A stretch of DNA of 64,000 nt from JAJTFW01 sp903922455 (lineage in GTDB: Bacteria; Bacteroidota; Bacteroidia; AKYH767-A; OLB10): positions 81,202 through 145,201 of the forward strand of contig CALQEU020000006.1 in assembly GCA_943329665.2 (NCBI GenBank). The letters are read 5' to 3'. The position numbers were made by a program, and so were the translations under genes. Below the pieces are notes generated by a model. That model was not told the origin of the DNA. It worked only from the letters and a program-made list of their open reading frames with translations, and made no database searches. This document shows, in pieces, positions 33,784 through 43,615 of the stretch (the stretch's first letter is position 1; each line of letters begins with the position of its first letter).

Positions 33784-34866
33784 ATGAACCGCTACTTATT
33801 TATTATCATTCTGTTATTCGCCTCTTTAGAGGGGAAATCGCAGTTTTCTGGCGGAGTTCGATACCTTCCTATGCCCGTTCAGTTTGTGGTGGTGAATGGC
33901 GATTTTAATGAGACCATCGTGTATTTGCGTCGAGGCGGCGAAACGGTTGGCGCTTTTAAGGGTCAGAAGAACATGAATATGCGGCTGGAATACAATTCCG
34001 ACTACCAACTGGATTTTACAAAGCCTGGATACATCACCAAATCCATTCATGTGAATACTACGGTTCCCGAGGAGCGAAGAAAGTATGGGTTTGATTCCTA
34101 TAAAATTGGAGTTCGGCTTTTTAAACAGTACGAAGGGGTAAATATTGTGATTTATAATCAGCCTGTAGCATCAATCAAGTATTTGTCTGAGTTGGATGAA
34201 ATTGGATACGATACGGATTACACCCGCTCTATTTTATCCTTACTTACACAAACGGAGGAACTTCTCGAGCAAAAAGCCAAGGAGGAAGTGTTAGAACAAA
34301 AAGCAAAAGAGAAAGAGAAGAAATTAAATAAAACAGTTCCAACTGAAATTGCTGTTGCGCCTCAAGCTCCTCCTCAAGATAAAAAAGTAGAAATAGTTGA
34401 GCCACCAAAACCAATTACGCCTGTTGCAAAGTTGAATGAAGTGGATTCATTCCAGCAAATGGTAAATGCATTGCCTGTGAATGGTGGTGACGATCCAAAC
34501 CCAACAAACAAACCTGCTGTTGGTAGTGATCCAACAATTGGAATTGATGTGCAAGCTGGAACCGAAAAAATGCAACCAGGTAAAGGAGAAGATGGAAACG
34601 ATTTTTGGAAAGTAGAAAAACCGGTGAGTGCAGGTGTGGAGTCAGAACCTCTCATCCTCCTTGCTCCCGATACCATCAGCAGAAGCATTGAAAGAATAGT
34701 TGAACCTAATCGTGTAATCACATTGTTGCGTGTTAAAGAAGGCGATCAAATAAAAGAATACCGATCGGTAACTTATTCTTGGGGCGGAAAATATTTTTTT
34801 ATGGATAAAAATTATTCGATCTCGGAGCAGCTTTTTAATTATTTAATAAATAGTGGGGCGAAGTAA
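33784..34866 (+). CDS. Exported protein with PEGA-like domain and proline/glutamate linker
   Basis: About 360 residues. The start at 33784 gives the signal MNRYLFIIILLFASLEGKSQ. An N-terminal beta-sandwich region follows (DFNETIVYLRRGGETVG, YNSDYQLDFTKPGYITKSI), like PEGA or carboxypeptidase-regulatory-like domains. The middle (residues about 160-290) is a charged coiled segment (EEVLEQKAKEKEKK) and a Pro-rich linker. The end, EYRSVTYSWGGKYFFMDKN, is conserved-looking. I know relatives as unnamed Bacteroidota proteins; probably periplasmic. No function assigned. Confidence 0.75.
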   Translation: MNRYLFIIILLFASLEGKSQFSGGVRYLPMPVQFVVVNGDFNETIVYLRRGGETVGAFKGQKNMNMRLEYNSDYQLDFTKPGYITKSIHVNTTVPEERRKYGFDSYKIGVRLFKQYEGVNIVIYNQPVASIKYLSELDEIGYDTDYTRSILSLLTQTEELLEQKAKEEVLEQKAKEKEKKLNKTVPTEIAVAPQAPPQDKKVEIVEPPKPITPVAKLNEVDSFQQMVNALPVNGGDDPNPTNKPAVGSDPTIGIDVQAGTEKMQPGKGEDGNDFWKVEKPVSAGVESEPLILLAPDTISRSIERIVEPNRVITLLRVKEGDQIKEYRSVTYSWGGKYFFMDKNYSISEQLFNYLINSGAK

Positions 34867-34912
34867 ATTTGAGAAGGCTACGAACCTTCGGGACTCGAAA
34901 TGCGAATGAACA

Positions 34913-34936
34913 CGATCCCGATAGCTATCGGGATCG
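34913..34936. repeat. 24-bp perfect palindrome with CCCGATAGCTATCGGG core
   Basis: A perfect 24-bp palindrome without loop, sharing its 16-bp core with the palindrome at 14106-14123. Downstream, at about 34988-35020, is GCTAGG / AACGCAGGG / GGCGCAAGG text with roughly 9-base phasing. Nothing else is recognisable up to 35139. Confidence 0.75.
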
Positions 34937-35139
34937 AAAATTTGTTTTCCGAGAGGTTTTAAAATTCTAGCTCTTATATTATTTGCAGCTTAACCGCTAG
35001 GAACGCAGGGAAGGCGCAAGGGATCCGTGATAAACCGATTTATCCGTGTAATCCGCGTTCAATATTAGGATCATTATAAAAACGAAATTTATTATAAAAA
35101 CCCGCCCGCAGTAATGCAGGATAATTTTGGCAATGCCAC

Positions 35140-36015
35140 TTACTTCGACAACCTACTATCAATATCTTCATTCAAATTCCGTGAAACAGGAATGACGGTA
35201 TCCGAGCTGTCTAGTACCAAACGATAGCCTTGTGAATTTCCTGAAACGGAAATAACACGATCTAAATTTACAATCCAGGCACGATGACATCGGTAAAAAG
35301 CAGTGTACGTTCTTAAATCTTCCTTCGCATTTTTTAAAGTGCTGCGAAGTAATTTATGTGCTTCTTTTCCTTGCTCTAAATAGGTTACGGAAATATAATT
35401 GTCGGCAGAAGTGATGTAAAGTAGACTTTTAGCTTGAATAGTTAATTCTTCATTTTTATTGTCCGACTTCAACGTAATCATCGCATCGGGCGCCGACTCT
35501 AACCTTTTTTTATGATGCATGTGTTTGCTGATCTCCTCAGCACTCTTGGAGTTTCTATGGTTGAGTAAGAATTGCATCACCATTACATTGATAGAAACAG
35601 GAAGTATGGCAACCAAAATTGTGAATACTTGAAACATACCAACGTACTCAAAAGATAAAGTATTAGTAAATACAAAGCCCGAGTAAATGGCATAAGCGAG
35701 TCCGATCGTGAATATAATCCACATAATAAATAAAATCTCTCGCCCCACCGACCATCCACTTTCACGAAAGTATTTTGGGAAGAGCTTCGTTACCATAAAT
35801 ACATTCAGCAAAACCATGATGCAGGTAACAATTCCATACCCCGCTGTAATTTGTAATGCAAACAAATTCTCAAATCGGTATAAACTAAATGGGCGAAATA
35901 CAAATAAGAAAGCAAAGACAAGGAATCCTGAAAATAACGCTGATTTAATTCTACGCGAAGAACTATCGTAATAAGGGAAGGGTTTATCGAAGAGGGCTTT
36001 CAACATAACAGGCAA
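35140..36015 (-). CDS. Membrane-anchored LytTR DNA-binding regulator
   Basis: 291 residues. Four membrane segments fill residues about 25-160 (ALFSGFLVFAFLFVF, GIVTCIMVLLNVFMV, ILFIMWIIFTIGLAYAIY, FQVFTILVAILPVSINVMV). After a charged linker comes a LytTR domain from about residue 195: LYITSADNYISVTYLE, LRSTLKNAKEDL, FYRCHRAWIVNLDRVI and GYRLVLDSSDTVIPVSR. It has no receiver domain, so it is a one-component membrane regulator rather than a response regulator. It sits 17 bases downstream of the SprE/PorW-like gene and is probably cotranscribed with it. Confidence 0.88.
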   Translation of the reverse strand: MPVMLKALFDKPFPYYDSSSRRIKSALFSGFLVFAFLFVFRPFSLYRFENLFALQITAGYGIVTCIMVLLNVFMVTKLFPKYFRESGWSVGREILFIMWIIFTIGLAYAIYSGFVFTNTLSFEYVGMFQVFTILVAILPVSINVMVMQFLLNHRNSKSAEEISKHMHHKKRLESAPDAMITLKSDNKNEELTIQAKSLLYITSADNYISVTYLEQGKEAHKLLRSTLKNAKEDLRTYTAFYRCHRAWIVNLDRVISVSGNSQGYRLVLDSSDTVIPVSRNLNEDIDSRLSK

Positions 36016-36032
36016 TGTTCACTTCAAAATTT

Positions 36033-38717
36033 CTATTGCAAGTACTTTTCTTGAAAGAATTGACTGTAATTTTTGATGTCTTTCGTGCGTGTTAGCTCCG
36101 ATAAATTTTGTTGGGAGATCACATAATATTGAACTTGCTGAGGATCGAATTGGTTCACCAAATTTTCTTCACCAACAATACTTTCGTAATACGACATCGC
36201 ATCATCCTTATTGGGGAATGACATCACCGCTATGTACTGTATATTTAAATCTATATTTCCATTATTAACGGTAAGCGGAAGATTTGAAAAATCCCTTGAG
36301 TTGAAGGCTTTTATTTTTGTAATGAGTTCTGCCGATTGTATCAAACCTTTAGGAGATAAAATCACAAAGAAATGTGTGGCATCTACATCATTGATATATT
36401 TTGCAGATGCTGCAAAAGGATCTTTAAGGTTGTTTGTATCCACTGCCGCAGTATCAAGCGTTGTTTTCTGGATATTATTTCCTTGTATGTAATCTAAAAT
36501 TTCTTTCGCTTTTATGCTTACTGAATCTTTTGGATAACGGCGAATCACATCTTCCAACTCAAATTGAAAGTCATTCAATGTTCTCGTTTTCCCAACGGCT
36601 AATGCTTTTAAGAATGAAAACTTGGGCGATAAAGCATTGTTCACAGGGAAACTCTCATCAGCATATTGCTTTCGCTCTATCACCAAAGCATATTGTCGAT
36701 TCAAATAGGCGCGGTATGTGTTTTCGTAAAACACTTCAATTACCTCCGACTTCCGTTTCATCTCTAAATAAAAATTCGGATTTAATATTAAACGTGCATA
36801 GTCCGACTCGGGTGCATTGGCTAAAATGTAATTTTTATACACATTGGCTTTCACCGAATCTTTCATCGCGCTGTACGAGCGGTACAAATTGTAGTACGAG
36901 GGCAATTTAAATTTATTACTCGGGAAGCGTTGATCTAAAGTTTCAAAACTCTTATTGCTCTCCGGAATATTCGTTAATTGCTCTTTGTAAATAATTCCAC
37001 AATTATAATAAGCTTCAATAATTTTTGAGTTGGAAGCTTCAATCTGCTCTGCTGTATTCGGAATTTGTCCGAGGTAAGCTTCTTTTCTCGATTTAGAATC
37101 CAACTTAGCAATGGAATCATTAATGGCTTGCTGATTGCTCACCGTACTATCTACAGTCACGGTTTCTACTACTTCACCAATCACTAAATCTTTATCACTT
37201 CTTCTCCAGTTATCTTCTAATTTACGAGTGCCCCATCGTTTCAAAAATTCACTCAGTCCGAAACTAATTGCCGATGGATTATAAAAATACCAAGCGCCTG
37301 CTGTTGCTGACGCTGGCGTAGTCAATGATCGCGGTTGATTCCTCAACGTTTTCTCCTCTAAAATTTCTTGCTCCTCGATGCGTTGCTCGTTTTCTTTTTC
37401 AATCTTCTGACGCTCCTTTTCTGCATCTTCTGCTTCCACAATTTTTCCAATGATTTCAGCACGTTGCTCTGGCGACATGGAAGCTAATTGTTGTAAGCTG
37501 TCTTCGTTAATAATGACTTTTAAATTTTTAACAAGTCGATCTAAGCTATTTCTCTTCGCTTGAATATCGGCATACTCTGGATGATCATTCGTTAAGTTAG
37601 TCAAGCAACTATCATAGTAAGCAGCTGCGGGCATATAATTCGGTTGTGCTAAATAAATATTAGCCAACTCTAAATAACTCACCGCTTTTTGCGTAGTGTT
37701 GCTAGTCGATGCTTGCACCGATTTATTCAATAAATCAATCGCCAAAGGTTCATCTTGCTCTTGCTTTGCAACACCTGCTAACGCGTAATAAATTTGATCA
37801 CGGTATTCTTTGTTCTTCTCATCCTTCAGCATTTTTTGCAACTCCTTTTTCACGAGAGCCGACTTTCCACTACCCGCATCAAAACAACGCGCTCGATTTA
37901 TACGTGCGTTGAAAGCCATTTCATAGGGTGGATTTAACTTAATCACATTTTGATAAGCTAAGAAAGCTTGAGGTAGTGAATCTGCTTTTTGTTGAAGCTG
38001 TCCTAAAATAAAATAATAACGTGCTCTATCGTCTTTCTTCTTCGAACTAGCAGCTGCCATCTTCAACGCTTCCGCACCACGAGCTACATCATTTCTTTGT
38101 AAATGGTATTGTGCTAAAACCGCATGATAATATCCTGTAAGCTTCACCGATAATTTTTTATCGGCTTTTAAATAATCGAGCAAATATTCTGCGTCGGTCA
38201 TCTTTCCTAACTCTAAATAGGATCGCGTTAACCAGATCAAAGCCTCAGGACGAATTTCATCATCTTGATATTCTGAACTGATATACTGAAAGGTCTCAAT
38301 GGCTGTCCAAAAATCATGTTTGTAAAATTGACTTTGCCCAATCACCATATAACATTCCGGAATCCATCGATTATGTTCCTTGATAGAACGATCCTTCTTT
38401 CCTTTTACATAGATGGAATGACGGGTTATTGATATAGAAACTTTTTTGATGGCTTCGTCAAAATCAGGAAAAACGGCTTTTGCTTTGGTCAGATCTCCAA
38501 TCTTAAAAATAGAAAGGACACGGTCATACTTATCTTCATGTGCTGTAGCTAATGTAGCAGCACCTTGCTTCAAGCGTTCACGACCATTAAAGTAAAAGTT
38601 GTAGTGAGTAGTGGTGCCATGGTAGGAACGACTAATAATATTATTTTTCTTCACACTACATCCTCCAAAAAGAACAATCATAAGGAGAATAAGAAGATTA
38701 AAGCGCAAACTTATCAC
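36033..38717 (-). CDS. SprE/PorW-type T9SS-associated TPR lipoprotein
   Basis: 894 residues. The lipoprotein signal ends LIVLFGGCSVKK. Just after it comes YHGTTTHYNFYFNGRERLKQ, the diagnostic start of SprE (gliding motility) and PorW (T9SS) proteins, then many TPR-like helical repeats, a Glu/Lys-rich coiled region near residues 415-465 (EAEDAEKERQKIEKENEQ), and a C-terminal domain with FFVILSPKGLIQSAEL. In other Bacteroidota this outer-membrane lipoprotein is needed for T9SS function, linking the trans-envelope complex to the translocon. The T9SS cargo genes in this window are consistent with it being functional. Confidence 0.85.
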   Translation of the reverse strand: MISLRFNLLILLMIVLFGGCSVKKNNIISRSYHGTTTHYNFYFNGRERLKQGAATLATAHEDKYDRVLSIFKIGDLTKAKAVFPDFDEAIKKVSISITRHSIYVKGKKDRSIKEHNRWIPECYMVIGQSQFYKHDFWTAIETFQYISSEYQDDEIRPEALIWLTRSYLELGKMTDAEYLLDYLKADKKLSVKLTGYYHAVLAQYHLQRNDVARGAEALKMAAASSKKKDDRARYYFILGQLQQKADSLPQAFLAYQNVIKLNPPYEMAFNARINRARCFDAGSGKSALVKKELQKMLKDEKNKEYRDQIYYALAGVAKQEQDEPLAIDLLNKSVQASTSNTTQKAVSYLELANIYLAQPNYMPAAAYYDSCLTNLTNDHPEYADIQAKRNSLDRLVKNLKVIINEDSLQQLASMSPEQRAEIIGKIVEAEDAEKERQKIEKENEQRIEEQEILEEKTLRNQPRSLTTPASATAGAWYFYNPSAISFGLSEFLKRWGTRKLEDNWRRSDKDLVIGEVVETVTVDSTVSNQQAINDSIAKLDSKSRKEAYLGQIPNTAEQIEASNSKIIEAYYNCGIIYKEQLTNIPESNKSFETLDQRFPSNKFKLPSYYNLYRSYSAMKDSVKANVYKNYILANAPESDYARLILNPNFYLEMKRKSEVIEVFYENTYRAYLNRQYALVIERKQYADESFPVNNALSPKFSFLKALAVGKTRTLNDFQFELEDVIRRYPKDSVSIKAKEILDYIQGNNIQKTTLDTAAVDTNNLKDPFAASAKYINDVDATHFFVILSPKGLIQSAELITKIKAFNSRDFSNLPLTVNNGNIDLNIQYIAVMSFPNKDDAMSYYESIVGEENLVNQFDPQQVQYYVISQQNLSELTRTKDIKNYSQFFQEKYLQ

Positions 38718-38778
38718 AGGCAGATCTTGGTATGTTATCCAGAATAAACTGAATACTTTTTAATTTAGTATTGGATTG

Positions 38779-38786
38779 CAAATATA
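38779..38786 (-). promoter_or_regulatory. -7 box of the SprE/PorW-like gene
   Basis: The minus strand reads TATATTTG, an exact match, about 60 bases before the ATG at 38717. It lies back to back with the promoter of the divergent M23 peptidase gene. Confidence 0.55.
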
Positions 38787-38822
38787 ACGATTGAAACAAG
38801 CGGTCGAAAGCCTGAACTTTGC

Positions 38823-38830
38823 GATATTTG
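38823..38830 (+). promoter_or_regulatory. -7 box of the M23 peptidase gene
   Basis: GATATTTG, seven of eight matches to TAnnTTTG, ending five bases before the ATG at 38836. It argues against the in-frame ATG at 38791 and predicts a leaderless mRNA. Confidence 0.45.
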
Positions 38831-38835
38831 CACAT

Positions 38836-39711
38836 ATGCCGATTCTTGAAGCCCGACGTAAAAAAATAGTTAAGAATTTACGTAGCAAATTCAGACTGGT
38901 GGTGATGAACGACCAGACATTAGAGGAGAAATTCGCCTTGCGCCTTACTCCTATGAATATTATTGTTTTTGGTGGCACTTTCGCTCTGAGCTTGATTACA
39001 CTTACTTTATACTTAATTGCTTTCACACCGTTACGTGAATATATCCCCGGTTATACAGATGTGAATATTCGTCGTAATTTACTCACAGTTAGCTTAAAAG
39101 CCGACTCGATTGATAATCAGATGAATGCTCAGAATAAGTATTTGGCGAATTTACTTAATGTATTGAACGACAAGTTAGATACAACTTCCTATAATACCTC
39201 TTCAAATAGCCTCGGATACGCTGATTCAATCCGTAAACTGGATAAATCAGAGTCGGATTCTCTTCTTCGAATGCAAATGGAAGGGTCCGATCGCTTTGAA
39301 TTAGAAGAAACAACCGAAAAGTCGTTCTCGACTGGTATCGGAAGTGTCGCTTTTTTTACGCCGCTAAAAGGAACCATCACGACTAAGTTTAATACGGTTC
39401 AAAAACATTTTGGAATCGATATCGTAGCTGGAGCCAATGAAGTGATTAAATCGGCAATGGATGGAACCGTTATCATGTCGAATTTTACGAGTGAAACAGG
39501 CTATGTCATAGGCATCCAACATAGCAATAATATTTTTACTTTTTATAAGCATAATTCGGCACTATTGAAGCGCATTGGCGATCATGTTAAAGCCGGAGAA
39601 GTGGTGGCTATTATTGGGAATACAGGCGAGTTTAGTACGGGTCCACACCTCCATTTTGAACTTTGGTATAACGGAAGTCCAGTAAATCCTATCGATTTTA
39701 TTAATTTTTAA
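38836..39711 (+). CDS. M23-family cell-wall endopeptidase
   Basis: 291 residues. A basic cytosolic N-terminus is followed by one membrane segment (IIVFGGTFALSLITLTLYLIA), a coiled periplasmic stretch and a C-terminal LytM/M23 domain. Zinc ligands are visible: His and Asp in KHFGIDIVAG and the HLHFELW motif, with FTFYKHNSALL between them. So it should be an active D,D-endopeptidase tethered to the inner membrane, or a cell-separation factor. An upstream ATG at 38791 is open, but a promoter box lies between the two. Confidence 0.9.
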   Translation: MPILEARRKKIVKNLRSKFRLVVMNDQTLEEKFALRLTPMNIIVFGGTFALSLITLTLYLIAFTPLREYIPGYTDVNIRRNLLTVSLKADSIDNQMNAQNKYLANLLNVLNDKLDTTSYNTSSNSLGYADSIRKLDKSESDSLLRMQMEGSDRFELEETTEKSFSTGIGSVAFFTPLKGTITTKFNTVQKHFGIDIVAGANEVIKSAMDGTVIMSNFTSETGYVIGIQHSNNIFTFYKHNSALLKRIGDHVKAGEVVAIIGNTGEFSTGPHLHFELWYNGSPVNPIDFINF

Positions 39712-39819
39712 TTGAACGAAAGGCTTTATAAAGGTTTATTAGTCAATCATATTACTTTCTTGTCAATTTTATTGTTCATAGACAATATTTGGAAGCAGAT
39801 TTCATTAGTAGTCTAAACA

Positions 39820-39827
39820 TAGTTTTG
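39820..39827 (+). promoter_or_regulatory. -7 box of the AsmA-like gene
   Basis: TAGTTTTG, an exact match to TAnnTTTG, ending four bases before the GTG start at 39832. Confidence 0.55.
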
Positions 39828-39831
39828 TGAC

Positions 39832-42339
39832 GTGAGTAAACGAAAAAGAATTTTAATCATTATTGCTTCCACCATTGGTGGTTTGCTGATGGTCTTGTTG
39901 GCAATAGGATGGTTTCTGGGTCCTAAAATTAAAGAAATGGCTGTAGCACAAATCAATGCTAATCTCACCGTTCCAGTTCAAGTGGGCGATATTGATTTCT
40001 CTCTCTTGCGCAAATTTCCATATGCCAGCGTCAATTTTCAAGAGGTAAACACGCAAGGAAAAAAAACAACGGGAAATCAAGAACCCTTGTTGGTTGCAAA
40101 AAATGTGTTCCTGCTATTTTCTTGGTGGGATGTTTTTTCAGAGGATGTCCGATTGAAAAGTATTAGCATCGAAAATGCATCATGTAATCTTTTTGTAGAT
40201 AAAAATGGAGATGAGAATTACGATATCTTTAAGAAATCAGATAATAAAAACAGCACATTCAATTTACAACTTCAAGAAATTATTTTGAAGGAAACCAATA
40301 TTCAATATCATACTATTAATAAAGCGCGCGACTATTCTTTTTTTGCTGAGAATATGAATTGGGAAGGACAATTTACGAGTGATATTTATGATTTAAGTGG
40401 AAGTGGAAATTTGATGGTGGAACGCTTTCAAACGAATGGCGTGAATTATATTCATCATAAAGAAACGACCATCGACCTAAATATTCACATCGATCGTCAA
40501 CGTAAATTGTATGAAATTAAAGAGAGTTCTTTAAAGATTGCAGCGTTGGAGTTTGGGCTAGATGGGTTTTTCCGAGAAGAAAAAGCATCTACTTTTATGG
40601 ATGTAAATATTAAAAGTAAAAAGGCGGGATTGAAGGAAATTTTATCCTTGATTCCCGGTGTGTATACCGAAAAATTATCGCAATACGATTATTCAGGAAT
40701 TGTTCAGTTTGACTTGCAAGTGAAAGGACAAGTTGGAGAGAATGAATCTCCTTTGATCCATGCTCAGTTTAGTACAGAGAAAGCTTCTTTAGCTCCAAAA
40801 GGAACACCGTATGCATTGAGCAATATTTCTTTTAAAGGAAGTTACGCTAACCGAATTTCATCGTCCCGACCTGTTGAACGTTTGCAAATTGCAAATGCAA
40901 ATGGCGTGCTGGAGAATCAATCTTTTCAATTGAATTTGTTGATGGAAGATTTTGCAAATCCTTGGATTAATGTGTCGGCGAAGAGTAATGTAAATCTAGA
41001 AGTGCTTAGTAAATTTTATATGCCGGATACGATGGAAGGGATGTGGGGTCAACTCGTAGTCGATGCGCAATTGAAAGGAAGAGTGAAGGAGTCGAACAGT
41101 TGGATCAGTAGTGGAAACATTGAGCTGAAGGACGCTGGATTTAAATTGAAGAAAAGCCGAGTGGAGTTTTCGGGAATTCAAGGATTCATGTCGCTCGTTG
41201 GAAATCGTTTAACATTAACAGATATGCAAGGCAAAGCAGCCGGAAGCGATTTTAAAGTGGATGGTAGTTTTGATAACGTTTACGCCTATCTGCTTTCAAA
41301 TGATGAAATGGTAAATGGTGATGCGCGTATCGTTTGTCGCAATCTTGATCTGAATGAATTATTAGAGGATAAATCGTTGGTTGCATCTGCGGATACTACC
41401 TATCGACTCGATTTCAGTCATCGTATTCGGATGAACCTGAATGTTCAAATTGGAGTGCTATCGTTTCGAAAATTTCAAGCATGGCAACTAAAAGGACAAC
41501 TCGATCTTCGCAATAAAATTTTGTACGGAAATGCAATTGCGTTTAAGGCGTTTGAAGGAAATGTATTGATGAGTGGAGCCATGGATGCTGCTCGTCCCGA
41601 TAGTATCCTTATTTCCTGCGACGCACAAATGAAAAAGCTAGACGTGACAGAAGTGTTTACTCAACTGGGGAATTTCGGCCAGCAAGTGATGATGGATAAA
41701 AATGTAAAAGGGAAACTTACCGCAACTGCTCAATTTGTTTCTACTTGGAGTAAAGATCTTCATTGTAATTTTAATAAAATTTATGCTCGTAGTAATATTT
41801 TAATCGAGAATGGTGAGCTCTTGAACTTTGAACCCATGCTTGCACTTTCAAAATATCTGAAAAGTGCCGATCTGAAAAATATAAAGTTTCAAACGTTGCA
41901 AAATGAAATTGAGATCAGCAATCAAGTAATTAAAATTCCATCGATGGAAATAAAATCGAGTGCGATGGATTTGACAGCTTCAGGAACTCATTCTTTTGAA
42001 AATATTGTCGACTACAAATTGCAACTTGATCTTTCACAACTTCTAGGACGTAAAGTAAAAGCGCAAAATTCAGAGTTCGGTACCATTGAAGACGACGGTT
42101 TGGGCCGAATGCGAATTTTCTTAAGTATGAAGGGTCCTTTGGCGAATCCCAAAATTACGTACGACCGCAAGGCCATCGAACAGAAAATCGTTCAAGAAAT
42201 AAAGCAGGAAAAACAAGATTTGAAAAAGATTTTGAATAAGGAATTTGGTTGGTTTAAGAAGGATACCGCCGTCAACAAAGCACCGGTCAATACTCCTAAG
42301 AAAAAGGAAGAACTGGAGTTGGAACTGGATGAAGAGTAG
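39832..42339 (+). CDS. AsmA-like envelope protein
   Basis: 835 residues with one N-terminal membrane segment (ILIIIASTIGGLLMVLLAIGWFLG) and a long, beta-rich periplasmic region of the AsmA/bridge-like lipid-transfer type. Family features are NANLTVPVQVGDIDFSLLRKFPYASVN at the start and the C-terminal AsmA_2-like segment MEIKSSAMDLTASGTHSFEN, with GPLANPKITYD near the end. The last 60 residues are a charged, Lys/Glu-rich tail. A role in outer-membrane lipid or protein handling is inferred from the family. GTG start supported by the adjacent -7 box. Confidence 0.85.
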   Translation: MSKRKRILIIIASTIGGLLMVLLAIGWFLGPKIKEMAVAQINANLTVPVQVGDIDFSLLRKFPYASVNFQEVNTQGKKTTGNQEPLLVAKNVFLLFSWWDVFSEDVRLKSISIENASCNLFVDKNGDENYDIFKKSDNKNSTFNLQLQEIILKETNIQYHTINKARDYSFFAENMNWEGQFTSDIYDLSGSGNLMVERFQTNGVNYIHHKETTIDLNIHIDRQRKLYEIKESSLKIAALEFGLDGFFREEKASTFMDVNIKSKKAGLKEILSLIPGVYTEKLSQYDYSGIVQFDLQVKGQVGENESPLIHAQFSTEKASLAPKGTPYALSNISFKGSYANRISSSRPVERLQIANANGVLENQSFQLNLLMEDFANPWINVSAKSNVNLEVLSKFYMPDTMEGMWGQLVVDAQLKGRVKESNSWISSGNIELKDAGFKLKKSRVEFSGIQGFMSLVGNRLTLTDMQGKAAGSDFKVDGSFDNVYAYLLSNDEMVNGDARIVCRNLDLNELLEDKSLVASADTTYRLDFSHRIRMNLNVQIGVLSFRKFQAWQLKGQLDLRNKILYGNAIAFKAFEGNVLMSGAMDAARPDSILISCDAQMKKLDVTEVFTQLGNFGQQVMMDKNVKGKLTATAQFVSTWSKDLHCNFNKIYARSNILIENGELLNFEPMLALSKYLKSADLKNIKFQTLQNEIEISNQVIKIPSMEIKSSAMDLTASGTHSFENIVDYKLQLDLSQLLGRKVKAQNSEFGTIEDDGLGRMRIFLSMKGPLANPKITYDRKAIEQKIVQEIKQEKQDLKKILNKEFGWFKKDTAVNKAPVNTPKKKEELELELDEE

Positions 42340-42435
42340 CCAAACTTTTTTAAATCAATCATTATCACTTATATCCTTCTTCATAAGCATCTCAATGTTT
42401 CGTCTTTTGAAGGTTCATCATTTGAATTAAAGCCC

Positions 42436-42443
42436 TATTTTTG
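42436..42443 (+). promoter_or_regulatory. -7 box of the sensor kinase gene
   Basis: TATTTTTG, an exact match, 17 bases before the GTG start of the histidine kinase gene. Confidence 0.55.
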
Positions 42444-42460
42444 CCCTAGATTTTGAAGTA

Positions 42461-43615
42461 GTGAATATTTACACCCGTAAGCAGCGCTGGAAATTGGTCC
42501 TTTTAATTATGGCTTTACTCATTGGAGTAGGCTCGCTCTTGTATACCAATCAATTGGTTAAAAAATTGTCAGAAGAGGAACGTAAGAAAGTAGAACTCTG
42601 GGCCGAAGCTACCCGCCAAATTTCCGACATCAACGCCGAACCTGGCGATATCAGTTTTGCATTGTCTGTGCTTACGGATAATAATACCGTCCCCGTAATT
42701 CTTACTGACGAAGCAAATAATATTATTTCCACCCGAAATTTGGATTCTTTGCGCTTAGAGGACTCATTGTATTTGTCGAGCGAGCTTGTTATCATGAAGG
42801 AACAACATCCTTCCATTGATATTTCCTTCGCTGCCGATCAAAAAAATTTTATTTTTTACAAAGATTCTTATCTCCTCACACAATTGCGCTATTATCCTTT
42901 TTTCCAACTTGCCGTAATTACCTTGTTTTTGATTGTATCGTACCTAGCATTTTCAACGTCGCGCAAAGCAGAACAAAATCAGGTATGGGTAGGGATGGCG
43001 AAGGAAACAGCACATCAGTTGGGAACACCATTGTCATCACTGATGGCCTGGTTGGAATATTTGAAATCGAAGCCGCAACCGGAAGAACATCTTCTCGAAA
43101 TTGAAAAAGATATAGAACGTCTCAATACAATCACCGAACGTTTTTCTAAGATTGGTTCTGCTCCCGCTTTGAAAAAGGAAAACATGACGAAGGTGATTGA
43201 AGATGCCATCGACTATATTCGTACAAGAGCTTCTTCGCGAGTGAATTTTAAGTTGGAAAATTTTCAGAATTATGATGTGGATGCGCCTCTAAATGTACAT
43301 TTATTCGATTGGGTACTCGAAAATCTTTTCAAAAACGCGATTGATGCCATGAGCGGCGAAGGTGAAATTAGTATTCGTATCACCGATCAAAATCAATTTG
43401 TGTACCTCGATATTAGTGATACCGGTAAGGGTGTTCCAAAGTCGAAGTACAAAACTATTTTTAAGCCAGGGTATACAAGCAAAAATCGCGGTTGGGGCTT
43501 AGGACTTTCTCTTTCTAAAAGAATTGTAGAAGAGTACCATGGCGGTCAAATTTTTGTGAAGAGTTCTGACCTTAACAAAGGAACTACTTTTAGAATCGTG
43601 TTAAAGAAAACGTAA
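42461..43615 (+). CDS. Sensor histidine kinase
   Basis: 384 residues from a GTG start. Two membrane segments (LVLLIMALLIGVGSLLYTN and QLAVITLFLIVSYLAF) frame a periplasmic sensor loop of about 110 residues. No HAMP domain. The H-box is VGMAKETAHQLGTPLSSLMA, and the HATPase region has VLENLFKNAIDAM (N box), ISDTGKGVPKSK (G1) and GWGLGLSLSKRIVEEYHGG. No response regulator is encoded next to it, so the partner lies elsewhere. The signal sensed is unknown. Confidence 0.92.
   Translation: MNIYTRKQRWKLVLLIMALLIGVGSLLYTNQLVKKLSEEERKKVELWAEATRQISDINAEPGDISFALSVLTDNNTVPVILTDEANNIISTRNLDSLRLEDSLYLSSELVIMKEQHPSIDISFAADQKNFIFYKDSYLLTQLRYYPFFQLAVITLFLIVSYLAFSTSRKAEQNQVWVGMAKETAHQLGTPLSSLMAWLEYLKSKPQPEEHLLEIEKDIERLNTITERFSKIGSAPALKKENMTKVIEDAIDYIRTRASSRVNFKLENFQNYDVDAPLNVHLFDWVLENLFKNAIDAMSGEGEISIRITDQNQFVYLDISDTGKGVPKSKYKTIFKPGYTSKNRGWGLGLSLSKRIVEEYHGGQIFVKSSDLNKGTTFRIVLKKT

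Noticed and set aside
36434..36910. 158-codon plus-strand ORF inside the SprE/PorW-like gene
   Set aside because: Antisense shadow without domain, promoter or recognisable start.
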